Source: Stomorhina lunata (lineage: Eukaryota > Arthropoda > Insecta > Diptera > Rhiniidae). From it: a DNA stretch of 64,000 nt. The notes beneath the pieces are model-generated. The model ran no database searches. It saw nothing but the letters and a program-made list of their open reading frames with translations, and was not told the origin of the DNA. Location: assembly GCA_933228675.1 (NCBI GenBank), contig OW121740.1:154801273-154865272 (forward strand). The letters are read 5' to 3'. A program made the position numbers and the translations under genes. Position 1 is the first letter of the stretch; each line of letters begins with the position of its first letter. This document shows positions 23,787 through 35,400 of this stretch, one piece after another.

Positions 23787-25028
23787 CAGGGACCTTAACT
23801 GTTATAACTTTTATCGTAAAAGTCAGAAAATAAAAGTTATTTTTTGACTTTTACTTTTTCTAGCAGAAATAAAAGTTATTTTTTGACTTTTATTTTTTCG
23901 ATAAAAAATAACATTTACTTGGTTTTATTCTCCGACATTTCCTTGAGGTTTTAATCAAAAATTTAAAAATAACAGTTATTTTCGGTCCCTGCTTTTACAT
24001 CTAATTGTATAAAAGTAAGCAAACTTTGAGCCCCTATTGAAACTTGATACCTTAATGAATGTTTTTGCGATTTTTATGAACTTTTAAAAAACCTATTATT
24101 TAAAAAAAATTATATATGGTAAATTTTTTCATAAATACAAATACGTGATGTTTTTCGGATTTGTCCATATATAAGTCTTTAGAAAATGTTTGTGTTTTTG
24201 TAGCCAACTTTTATTTTTTCGATAAAAAATAACAGTTATTTTTGAGTTTTATTTTTTTAAGCTAAAATAAAAGATGTTTTTTAACTTTTATTTTTTTTTC
24301 AAGCATGAATAAAAGTTATTTTTTGACTTTTATTTTTTCAATAAAAATAACAGTTATTTTTGACTTTTATTTTTTCAAGCTAAAATAAAAGTTATTTTTT
24401 GACTTTTATTATTTCGAGCATGAATAAAAGTTATTATTTGACTTTTATTATTTCGAGCATTAATAAAAGTTATTTTTTGACTTTTATTTTTTCGAGCAGA
24501 AATAAAAAGTTATTTTTGTTTAAATTCATGATAAATTCATTAAAAAGACTGTTCAAAAAAAGATAATTTTTCAGTGAAAATACTTTGCATATGCTCAATA
24601 ATTAATGGAGTTGAGTTTTGCAATCATAATTGGGGTTGAAAACACAAAAATAACTTTTATTTCTGCTCGAAAAAATAAAAGTCAAAAAATAACTTTTATT
24701 TCTGCTCAAAAAAAAAACAAAGTCAAAAAATAAGTTTTATATATGCTCGAAATAATTAAAGTCAAAAATATTTGTATATTTGCTCGAAAAAATAACAGTT
24801 AAAAAATAAAAGTTTAAAAATAACTTTTATTTTTGCTCGAAAAAAAAGTTAAAAATAACTGTTATTTTTGCTCAATAAAATAAAAATAAAAAAATAATTG
24901 TTATTTGTTTCTAAAAAATAAAAATCAGATTTTTTAAAAATGGTATACTTGGTTTTATTCTCCGACATTTCCTTGAGGTTGCTTTTTTTAATCAAAAATT
25001 TAAAAATAACAGTTATTTTCGGTCCCTG
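23787..25028 (+). mobile_element. hAT-like element inside a ~1-kb tandem duplication
   Basis: The outer ends are CAGGGACC (23787) and GGTCCCTG (25021-25028), an 8-bp perfect terminal inverted repeat flanked by the 8-bp direct repeat CTTTTACA (23779-23786 and 25029-25036). This is the hAT signature. A second GGTCCCTG plus CTTTTACA occurs internally at 23984-23999. The segment starting ACTTGGTTTTATTCTCCGAC is repeated at 23917 and 24947 (offset 1030), followed both times by the same flank (CTAATTGTATAAAAGTAAGC). The simplest reading is element insertion, then tandem duplication with internal deletion of the first copy. The interior is an inverted set of GACTTTTATTTTTTCGAGCA units. No transposase. 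Confidence 0.7.
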
Positions 25029-25371
25029 CTTTTACATCTAATTGTATAAAAGTAAGCAAACTTTGAGCCCCTATTGAAACTTGATACCGAAATGGATGTT
25101 TTTTCGATTTTTATGAACTTTAAAAAAACCTATTATTAAAAAAAATTTATAAAAATTCAAAATAGGTGCAAATAAAAACCTGCCATTCTCGAAGAGAGCA
25201 ATCAAAAATTGTATCCATTATATATTTTAAAGGATCAATATATGGTAAATTTTTTCGTAAATACAAATACGTGATGTTTTTCGGATTTGCCCATATATAA
25301 GTCTTGAGAATATGTTTGTATTTTTGTAGCCAAAAACTGATATCTGATCTCAGTGGTAAAGGGTATCATAT
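25029..25371. other. Second copy of the hAT element's host flank
   Basis: Repeats 23992-24205 with about 96 bp extra (25160-25255), ending ACGTGATGTTTTTCGGATTT near 25269 and a DINE-like remnant AGTGGTAAAGGGTATCAT at 25353-25370 directly before copy F. Non-coding. Confidence 0.6.
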
Positions 25372-26165
25372 TATACCCTTCACCACCACAGTTGGAAAGG
25401 GTATAATAAGTTTGTGCTGATGTATGTAACGCATAGAAATAATTGTCTTAGACCCACCTTTTAGTAAACCAATAGCCTTAGAATCACGTTCTGAGTCGAT
25501 TTAGCGATGTCCGTCCGTCTGGCTGGTCCATCAGCCATATAAACCTTGTAATCAAACTACAGGTCGCAATTCTAAAGATAATTTGATGAAATTTGGCACA
25601 GATCATTTTTTTGATAATGGGTCCATGGCTATTGAAATTCGTCAAAATTGGTCCATTATTTATGGTACCTCCCATAGGTCCCACTTCCCGGAATTGATAT
25701 ATTGGCCACAAATATCAATATTTTTTCACGAAATTTAAATTAAAAACTGCTTACGTAAACCTAAATCACTATACCAAATTTCGTTAAAATTAAAAAGTAA
25801 TTTGACCATAGCTCCCATACAAACTTTTCTTTAAAAACGCACTAAATGAGACAAAAATCACTAAAACGCTCGTAAATCTAAAGATAATGAGAATTTTGAG
25901 TTATATATACATAAGTTTTGTATCAACTGTAATCAATTTGCCAACTTTCAAGATAATCGGTCCACATTTGACCCTAGCTCTCATATAAGTCCAAATGACG
26001 GAAACAGCTTAAATATATAAGTTTTGAGAAAATGTTTGTATGATTTAGCAAAAATTTAGCAAATATTTGTTTTTACACAGAAAAAAGAACACCTTTGACC
26101 TTAGCGGTGAAGAGTATCGTATGGTCTGGCTTGACCGACTATAGCACTCTCTTACTTGTTTTTTA
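25372..26165 (-). mobile_element. INE-1/DINE-1-like element, copy F (full length)
   Basis: Starts TATACCCTTCACCACC and ends CGACTATAGCACTCTCTTAC TTGTTTTTTATT. The core GATGTCCGTCCGTCTGGCTG lies at about 25506. It is close to copies A, B and G, indicating a fairly recent subfamily. It lies in inverted orientation to copy G, 0.75 kb away. Non-coding. Confidence 0.8.
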
Positions 26166-26607
26166 TTAAAACTTGTTTAAATTTTTATTAATGGTTTTAC
26201 TGGTATTGCCTGTGATTTATAAACAAATATAAAAAGAATATAAATTGTATGTATACAAAAAACGAAATTCTAATTTGTTAATATCAGAAAAAGTCTAAAT
26301 TCAAATGTTAGAAAAATTGTTTTTTCCAAAAACTTTGTTTTTTTAAAAAAATAACATATTTACAACACAATATATTAAACCTTTTTTCCATATTTTTTTG
26401 TCAAGTTGTTTATAAAAAACAAATTTTTATTATAATGTATTTTTTATTTAAAAACTTAATAAAGAAACAATTTTCATTTTAACAAATAATTACAATTTAA
26501 TTTAATTGTATTATCATGTTGAACATAATTGCTTAACAATTGTATGTACAACTACAATACATTGATTGTAAACATATGTATGTATTCAATACATTCACAT
26601 ATATATA
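26166..26607. other. Unassigned AT-rich spacer
   Basis: A/T-rich sequence with ATATATATA before the next element. Nothing else is recognised. Confidence 0.4.
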
Positions 26608-28303
26608 CCCAGTAAGAACAGTGTCACACTTTTGAAATATGATGACTTTTACATTTGATATCAAACGTTTTTTTCAAACTTTTTTCAAACCTGACCAGAT
26701 GTTTGAGATTCACATTCATTTTTAAATGAGGTTTCATTTGAGAATAAACGTTTGAAAAATGATAGTTTCTCAAATTGAGAATAAAGGTTATTCTCAAATC
26801 ATTATCAAACCCTAAGATGATTTGAGAATAATTTGAAAAATGGTGTTATATAAATTTGATATCAAACCATTTTTTAATGTTTTTTCGAACTTAAAAAAAA
26901 TATATGTTAAAACAAGTAAGAAAGCGCTATAGTCGGTCAAGCCGACCATACGATACCCTACACCACTAAGGTCAAAGGTGTTATTTTTCCTGTATAAAGA
27001 CAAATATTAGCTAAATTTTGCCATCATACAAACATTTTCTCAAAACGTATATATTCAACCTGTATCCGTCATTTGGACTTATATGAGAGCTAGGGTCAAA
27101 TGTGGACCGACTATCTCGAAATTTGGCAAATTGATTACAGTTGTTACAAAAATTATGTATGCAAAAAATTAATTTAAAATTTTCATTATCTTTAGATTTA
27201 CGAGCGTTTTAGTGATTTTTTGTCTCATTTAGTGCGTTTTTGAAGAAGAGTTTGTATGGGAGCTATGGTCAAATGTGGACCGATTTCAACGAAATTTAGT
27301 ACAGTGATTTATGTTTACATAAGCAGTATATGATTTAAATTTCATGAAAAAAATTGATATTTGTGGCCAATATAGCAATTCCGGGAAGTGGGACCTATGG
27401 GAGGTACCATAAATAATGGACCGATTTTGACCAATTTCAATAGCCATGGTCCCATTATCAAAAAAATTATCTGTGCCAAATTTCATCAAATTATCTTCAG
27501 AATTGCGACTTGTAGTTTGATTACAAGGTTTACATGGGGGTCCAGCCAGCCAGCCAGACGGACGGACGGACGGACATCGCTAAATCGACTCAGAAAGTGA
27601 TTCTAAGTCTATTGGTATACTAAAAGGTGGGTCTAAGGCAAATATTTCTATGCGTTACAAACATCAGCACAAACTTATAATACCCTTTCCACCTATGGTG
27701 GTGAAGGATATAAAAATTTAATGTTTAATATATTTTAAAGGAAAGGCATTGCATTTCAAGGAAATTCGTGATTTCTTTCAGATTGTTTAAAATTGATTCA
27801 TATTTGATCACAAAACCTTGCTTAAAAAAAGTCACCCGAAATTATGGACGATCTTTTTAATTTTAATTGTGATAGTCCCTCTACCACAGCTAATGTCCGT
27901 ACTAAATTTCATCTATTTTTATTAAAGATTAAAAATTCAATAATATTCATATGCATAAGTAAATTTTTTTTACCTAACATTAAACAAAATTATACTTTAA
28001 GCAAAAGGATTCAAATATGATGCACCGTTTTCAAAAACAAACTCAAAAATATCAAAAATACAACGCCATTTTATTTATGCTCCACATGTAGATGATATCC
28101 ACATTTAAAAAACCTTTGAGAATGAGGTTTGATAATGATTTGAGAATAAAGGCATTTCTCAATTTGAGAATAAAGTCCCCTTTTTGTTGAGAACGCTATT
28201 ATTCTCAAATCAGTATCAAATCAGTGTCAAACGTTTGACCTTTGAAAAAAGATTTATTTTCAAATCATCCTCAATTTGAGAATAAACCTTTTTTCTTACT
28301 GGG
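26608..28303. mobile_element. TIR element with TA target duplication, interrupted by a DINE copy
   Basis: Left end CCCAGTAAGAA (26608-26618), right end TTCTTACTGGG (28293-28303): a perfect 11-bp inverted repeat flanked by TA on both sides (26606-26607, 28304-28305). The subterminal DNA is full of TTTGAGAATAA and its inverse (26,720-26,830 and 28,110-28,285), a fold-back-like interior. A DINE-like copy occupies 26913-27713. A TA duplication fits Tc1/mariner-type or related cut-and-paste elements. No transposase is seen, so it is non-autonomous. Confidence 0.65.
26913..27713 (+). mobile_element. INE-1/DINE-1-like element, copy G (full length, nested)
   Basis: Starts CAAGTAAGAAAGCGCTATAG TCGGTCAAGCCGACCATACG and ends ACCTATGGTGGTGAAGGATA. 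The core GGACGGACGGACGGACATCG lies near 27559-27578. All parts are present, making this with copy B the best reference for the family: about 800 bp, two end hairpins, three internal modules starting near 27083, 27258 and 27399. Nested in the TIR element at 26608-28303. Confidence 0.8.
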
Positions 28304-29479
28304 TAGTATAACTATCTACAAGGATACAAAATGTTATTGTGTTGGAATAAAATTATTTGCATGTTTGCAAATGTGTAAATTTAATATACCTTTTGGACAA
28401 TTCATACGCAAATACATATACAAATTTGTTTATAAATAAGTGTTTTTGCCTATAGATTAACTCTTGTTTTAAATTTACTATAACATGTTTATGATGTACT
28501 TTCTAAGAATTAATAACAAATTTGTTATAAATTGTTTAAAAAAGAGTTAAGAAGAATATATTCTTGTTAATATTTCTTTGATTGTTTTAACAGATGTAAA
28601 ATATTTAGTTTCATTTAAAAAAAAAATAACATATTTGCTTTAACTTCAAATTTGAGCTGATCAAAAATGTGATTTTTAAAAGGGGTAACTTTAGTTTTGC
28701 AGTTTTGCTGTTGTTGTTTTTTTAATTATATCTCAAGGATAAATATTTTGATCTGATTAAGAGGTAAAAGTTTGCTGAAGAGAAAAGCAGTATTTCGAAT
28801 AGTTCACGAGATATAGACTTAGGCATCAGTACATGCTTCAAGATTACATACACTCGACTCTGTATATGAAAGCTTCAAATATTAAAAAAACTCGTTTCCT
28901 CTCTACATGCACAAAAATGCATCCTTCCATAAGACTTCCTCTTCCTTCCAATAATAATTTTTCCACAACCATCATTGACAGGAAGTGATAACAAAGGGAA
29001 ATTGTTAAAATTTTCTACATAACTCCTGTCAAATTATCATAATATTTTCTGAGTTATGAGTAAAATATGAAATTATCTTCTCGACTTAGGAGTTGTGATG
29101 TTATAGTTGAAGGTGTCTTGTTTGTGGAATATGTTTCTGATGATGATGTGTTGTTCTTAGTCAAGGAGTGATTATAAAAGCATGAAGTTTTTTGTGTCCT
29201 ATGTATTTCTTTGTTCCATACATAAATGTTTAAGTATGGAAAAACTTTAAGTAGTTTTTAGTAGCTTTTGTTAAACATTGATGTTTGCGTTTCGTGTCAC
29301 ATTCCAAAGTTGCTTTTGTAGTTTTTTGCTTTTTCTTTGCCGCTGATATCGACAGGAAAAAGTTTGCAAAAAGCCAGATATGTAAAACGTTTTAAGAAAC
29401 TTGGATTTTTTTTTTGGTAGAAGGAGCTAAAAGAATACGGTTAATATATAATATTTGACAAGGAATTTGTAACAAAAAA
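28304..29479. other. Unassigned region
   Basis: About 1.2 kb without a recognised repeat. The stretch 28,860-29,350 is less AT-rich than the arrays, but no exon, domain or RNA gene is recognised. Confidence 0.4.
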
Positions 29480-32400
29480 ATTTGATCTTTATAAAAAATT
29501 TTTCGAATATTGAATTATTATAGGTAAACTTTGAAAATTTACTATTTTTACAGGATATTTTTCAAAAATTTACTTTTTCTTTTAGGAAAATTTTCAAAAA
29601 ATTGTACTCTTTTATAGGAAATTTTTAAAAAATTTCTGTTTTTACAAAAAATTTTTCAAAAATTTACTACCTTTATAGAAAGTTATTCAATAATTGACTA
29701 TTTCTATAGGAAATTTTATAAGTTTTTCAAAATTTTTTTCTATAATAGTAAATTTTTGTAAAATTTCCTATAAAAATATTTAATTTAAAAAAATTTCCTA
29801 TAAAAATAAACAATTTTAATAATTTCCCATACAAAAATATTTTTTTTAACATTTCCTATAAAAATTGAAAATTTTTGAAAAATTTACTGTAAAAATCGAA
29901 ATTTTTTGAAAAATTTCCTATAAAAAGAGAAAATTTTTGAAAAACTTCCTTTAAAAATAGAAAATTTTTGAAAAACTTCCTTTAAAAATAGAAAATTTTT
30001 GAAAAACTTCCTTTAAAAATAGAAAATTTTTGAAAAATTTCCTATCAAAATAGAAAATTTTTGAAAAATTTCTATAAAAATAGAATTTTTTTGAAAAAAT
30101 TCCTTAAAAATAGGAAATTTTTGAAAAATTTCTTATAAAAATAGGAAACTTTTGAAAAATTTCCTATAAAAATAGGAAATTTATGAAAAATTTCCTTTAA
30201 AACTAGGAAATTTTTGAAAAATTTCCTATCAAAAAGGGAAATTTTTGAAAAATTTCTTATAAAAATGGGAAATTTGTGAAAAATTTCCTGTAAAAAGAGT
30301 AATTTTTTGAAAAGTTTCCTATCAAAATAGTAAGATTTTGAAAAATTTCCTATAAAAATAGGAAATTTTTGAAAAATTTGTTATAAAAATAGGAAATTTT
30401 TTAAAAATTTGCTATAAAAATAAGAAAATTTTCCTCTAAAAATGGAACACTTTTAAAAAATTTCCTATAAAAATAGAAATTTTTTTAAAAATTTCCTATA
30501 AAAATAGAAAATTTTTGAAAATTTTCCTATAAAAAGAGAAAATTTTTGAAAAATTTCCTATAAAAATAAAAATTTTTGAAAAGTTTCCTATAAAAATAGA
30601 AAATTTTAGAAAAATTTCCTATAAAAATAGAAATTTTTTTTAAAATTTCTTATAAAAATAGAAAATTTTTTTAAATTTTCCTATAAAAATAAAAAAATTT
30701 TGAAAAATTTCCCATTAAAATAGACAATTTTTGAAAATTTTCCTATAGAAATAGAATATTTTTGAAAAATTTCCTATGAAAATCGGAATTTTTTTTTAAA
30801 AATTTCCTATAAAAATGGGAAATGTTTGAAAATTTAATATAATAGGAAACTTTTGAAAAATTTTCTTGTAAAAATAGAAAATCTTTGAAAATTTTCCTAT
30901 AAAAATTGTGTATTTTTGGAAAATTTCCTATAAAAATATAAAAAAATTTGAAAAGTTTCCTATAAAAGTAGAAAATTTTTCCTGTGAAAATAGTAAATTT
31001 GAATTTAAGTGAATTTTCAAAAAATTTCCTATAAAAATTAAAACTTTCATAAAATTAGTAACTTTTTGAAAATTTCGGATAAAAATAGAAAATTTTTGAA
31101 AAATTTCCTATATAAATAGTAATTTTTAAAAATTTCCTAAAAAAATTTTAAATTTTTGAAAAATTTCCTATAAAATAGTAAACTTTTGAAAAATTACCTA
31201 TAAAAATAGAACATTTTAAAATATTTCCTATAAAAATAGTAAATTTTTAAAAAAATTCCTATAAAAATAGTAAATTTTTAAAAAATTTCCCACAAAAATA
31301 GTAAATTTTTGAAAAATTTTCTGTAAAAATTTACTACTTTTAAAGAAATTAAAAAAAAAATATTGAAAAATGTTTAAACATTTATAGTTTTATAGGAAAT
31401 TTGTTAAAGATAATGATTTCCTATAAAAATAATTACTATTTTTATAGGAAATTTTTCAAAAATGTAATACTTTTACAAGAAATTTTTTAAAAAATAACAA
31501 TTTTTTCAAATATTTTCTATTTTTATAGGAAATTTTTCAAAAATTTTCTATTTTTATTGAAATTTTTTCAAAAATTTTAAATTTTTATGGGAAATTTTTC
31601 AAAAATTTTCAATTTTTATAGGAAATTTTTCAAAAATTTTCTATTTTTATAGGAAATTTTTCAAAAATTTTCTATTTTTATAGGAAATTTTTCAAAAAAT
31701 TTCTATTTTTATAGGAAATTTTTCAAAATTTATAGGAAATTTTTCAAAAATTTTCTAGTTTTATAGGAAATTTTTTAAAAATTCACTAATTTTATAGGAA
31801 AATTTTCAAAAATTTACTATTTTTATAGGAAATTTTTTAAAAATTTACTGTTTTTATAGGAAATTTTTCAAAAATTGACCTTTTTTGTAGGAAAATTTTC
31901 AAAAATTTTCTATTTTTATAGGAAATTTTTCAAAAATTTACTATTTTTATAGGAAATTTTTCAAAAATTTACTATTTTTATAGGAAATTTTTCAAAAATT
32001 TACTATTTTTATAGAAAATTTTTCAAAAATTTACTATTTTTATAGAAATTTTTTGCTATTATTATAGAAAATTTTTCAAAAATTTACTATTTTTATAGAA
32101 AATTTTTCAAAAATTTAGTATTTTTATAGAAAATTTTTTATATTTTTATAGGAAATCTTTTAAAAATTTACTTATTTTATAGGAAATTGTTCAAGAAATT
32201 ACCATTTTGATAGAATTTTTTTTTAATTACTATTTTTAAAAAAAAAAATATTGAAAAATGTTTAAACATTTATAGTTTTATAGGAAATTTGTTAAAGATA
32301 ATGATTTCCTATAAAAATAATTACTATTTTTATAGGAAATTTTTCAAAAATGTAATACTTTTACAAGAAATTTTTTAAAAAATAACAATTTTTCTACAAA

Positions 32401-32745
32401 ATTTTCAAAAATTAACTATTTTTATAGGAAATTTTTCAAAAATTTACTATTTTTATAGGAAGTTTTTTTTAATATTTTCTTTTTTTATAATAAATTTGTC
32501 AAAAATTTACTATTTTTATAAGAAATTTTTCATAAATTTCCTAATTTTATAGGGAATTTTTCAAAAGTTACGTTTTTTATAGAAAATTTTTTAAGAATTA
32601 TCTATAAAAATAGTAAATTTTTGAAAAATGTTCTGTTTTTATAGGAAAATTTTCAAAAATTTACTATTTTTATAGGAAATTTTCAAAAAGTTCCTAATTT
32701 TATGAAAGTTTTAATTTTTATAGGAAATATTTTGAGAATTCACTT
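29480..32745. repeat. Minisatellite 4a: 31-bp arrays in opposed orientation
   Basis: Degenerate 31-bp monomers. Here P orientation means GAAAAATTTCCTATAAAAATAG and M its reverse complement. M runs about 29510-29730, P about 29730-31335, M about 31350-32745. P and M meet near 31350, giving an inverted pair with arms over 1 kb. Segment 31349-31505 recurs at 32237-32393 (offset 888), and 31502-32238 recurs in array 4b. More divergent than the 39.6-47.3 kb array. Confidence 0.9.
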
Positions 32746-33540
32746 GAATCTTAGGGTTCTATGAAATTCACATATGCCTTTAAAAACACTTTTTTTGAAA
32801 CTTTTTTAACTGTAATCATACAAGTAGTTTAATAAGTTTAACTTGTGTTGACATTTCTTTATTTTTTCAGTTTCGAAATAATACCAAACTTAAAAAATCA
32901 GTTTCCAACTTGATTCCGTTTTTTTTTATATTTAGTAAAATAATCTTTATTTACTTATTCTTATGGATCTGAGAGTGGAAAAGTCGTTAGAATAAACATG
33001 TTCGAAGAAATCTCATTTAAAGTATATTAAAAACTTTTTCGTTTAGCCAAAAAAGAAGATTTTTACTTAAAATGTTAAAAATCAAAAAATTGGTTGTTTA
33101 ATTTTCTTTTAACTTCTGTTGATATTGTATTGTTAACTAATTATGTTTATTGCGAAATGGAAAAAGGTGAAAATATAAAAAATGCATTTCGAATAATGAG
33201 ACAAATTTTGAAATTAATAAGGATATGAGGCAATTGTCTTGTGGCTTTGCAGTCTTTAGGACTTTTTGAATATTTTTAGTTTCAACTTATGATTTGTAAA
33301 AATATATAATTTTAACATGATGCGAAAGAAAGATTATGAATTGTATTTCTGTATTTTTATTATTTGTTTTCATAACGAATGAACCAAATTTTCCATAATA
33401 TACAAAGTGAGTGAATAAAGTTATAAATCTGTGAATAGATTGACAAATATTTATGCTACAATATAAGACTTTATAATTTGTCTTTATACTTCATAAGATA
33501 TCAAGGCTTTTTCAATAGAGTCCCTTTAAACGAATGGTAA
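32746..33540. other. Unassigned spacer between two minisatellite blocks
   Basis: AT-rich, non-tandem. No gene, RNA or element recognised. Confidence 0.4.
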
Positions 33541-34770
33541 ACAAAAATTTTTTATTTTCATAAGAAATTTGTGAAAAATTTACTATTTTTATAGGAAATT
33601 TTTAAAAATTTACTATTTTTATAGGAAATTTTTAAAAATTTACTATTTTTATAGGAAATTTTTCAAAAATTTACTATTTTTATAGGAAATTTTTCAAAAA
33701 ATTTACTATTTTTATAGGAATTTTTCAAATATTTTCTATTTTTATAGGCAATTTTTCAAATATTTTCTATTTTTATAGGAAATTTTTCAAAAATTTTCTA
33801 TTTTTATTGAAATTTTTTCAAAAATTTTAAATTTTTATGGGAAATTTTTCAAAAATTTTCAATTTTTATAGGAAATTTTTCAAAAATTTTCTATTTTTAT
33901 AGGAAATTTTTCAAAAATTTTCTATTTTTATAGGAAATTTTTCAAAAAATTTCTATTTTTATAGGAAATTTTTCAAAATTTATAGGAAATTTTTCAAAAA
34001 TTTTCTAGTTTTATAGGAAATTTTTTAAAAATTCACTAATTTTATAGGAAAATTTTCAAAAATTTACTATTTTTATAGGAAATTTTTTAAAAATTTACTG
34101 TTTTTATAGGAAATTTTTCAAAAATTTACCTTTTTTGTAGGAAAATTTTCAAAAATTTTCTATTTTTATAGGAAATTTTTCAAAAATTTACTATTTTTAT
34201 AGGAAATTTTTCAAAAATTTACTATTTTTATAGGAAATTTTTCAAAAATTTACTATTTTTATAGAAAATTTTTCAAAAATTTACTATTTTTATAGAAATT
34301 TTTTGCTATTATTATAGAAAATTTTTCAAAAATTTACTATTTTTATAGAAAATTTTTCAAAAATTTAGTATTTTTATAGAAAATTTTTTATATTTTTATA
34401 GGAAATCTTTTAAAAATTTACTTATTTTATAGGAAATTGTTCAAGAAATTACCATTTTGATAGAATTTTTTTTTAATTACTATTTTTATATGAAATTTTT
34501 CAAAAATTTGCTATTATCATAGGAAAATTTTCAGAAATTTAATATTTTTATAGAAAATTTTTCAAATATTTGCTATTTTTTTAGGAAATTTTTTAAAAAT
34601 TTATTATTTCTACAGGATTTTTTTTTTTAATTTACTATTTCTATAGGAAATTTTTCAATCAGAATTTTTTTCAATTTTTTTTTTTAGAATAAGAATCTTT
34701 TCCAAAAATAATTTTTTTTTTTAATTTTCCTATATATGTAAGAAATTTTTTAAAAATTTCTGATTAAAAA
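33541..34770 (-). repeat. Minisatellite 4b: 31-bp array, M orientation
   Basis: The monomer TTTTTATAGGAAATTTTTC-AAAAATTTACTA repeats throughout. Positions 33752-34488 are a near-identical copy of 31502-32238 (offset 2250; the one difference I noticed is at about 34127 versus 31877), despite the heavy divergence between neighbouring monomers. So the two blocks are a recent segmental duplication. Confidence 0.9.
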
Positions 34771-35400
34771 ATTATCTAGCAGGCCTAGAAACAGTTTCTT
34801 TTACCCTTTTAAATTCCTCTTGATTTGTAATAAAACCAATTTGTATGCTGATGATGAATGAATTTGAATCTTGTATTTTGATGAAATCCACTTGACTCGT
34901 CATCTTCGTACATACGTAATTAAAGTGCCTGTGAGTGTAAAGTATTCCAACTCCAGCATCTTAGGGGAATTCCAAGTTTTTGTAGACACAAAAGATAATT
35001 ATAATATAAATTTATGTTGTACAAATACTCCAAAATTTATACGAAAATCAGTTTCATGTATTTTTTTTTCAAATCAAATCTCATCAAATGGTTTGAGTTA
35101 TTATAAACTAACACAAATACGCAGTAGTGTAATTTTTTTTTTGGAAAAGCTAGGAAAAAGTTTTATAAAATTTATATTGTATTTATTTTTGTTGTCTGCA
35201 AATCTACTCGAAATGTTTGGTAATTCTGTCTGTCAGTTTAAACCACAAAAACCACTTGTGTTCACTAAATTTTCCACCAGCGAAAAAAGTGGAAATTTAG
35301 TCGTAGATGAGTTAGTTTTAGAAACTGTAAAAACTCTTGTGTTAAAAAATGTGTTTTTATTTCGAAATAGAAGTTATTACAATTAAATTTGTGGCTAATA
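34771..35400 (+). other. Single-copy island with an unexplained 171-codon open frame
   Basis: Non-repetitive DNA between two minisatellite blocks. An ATG-started plus-strand frame runs 34871-35386 (171 codons), starting MYFDEIHLTRHLRTYVIKVP and ending near VFLFRNRSYYN. A stretch near residues 100-112 (KFILYLFLLSANL) is hydrophobic. I recognise no family. The length is unusual for DNA this AT-rich, but residue use (F, L, K, S, N, I) is what AT-rich non-coding DNA also gives. It is not called as a gene. Confidence 0.25.
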
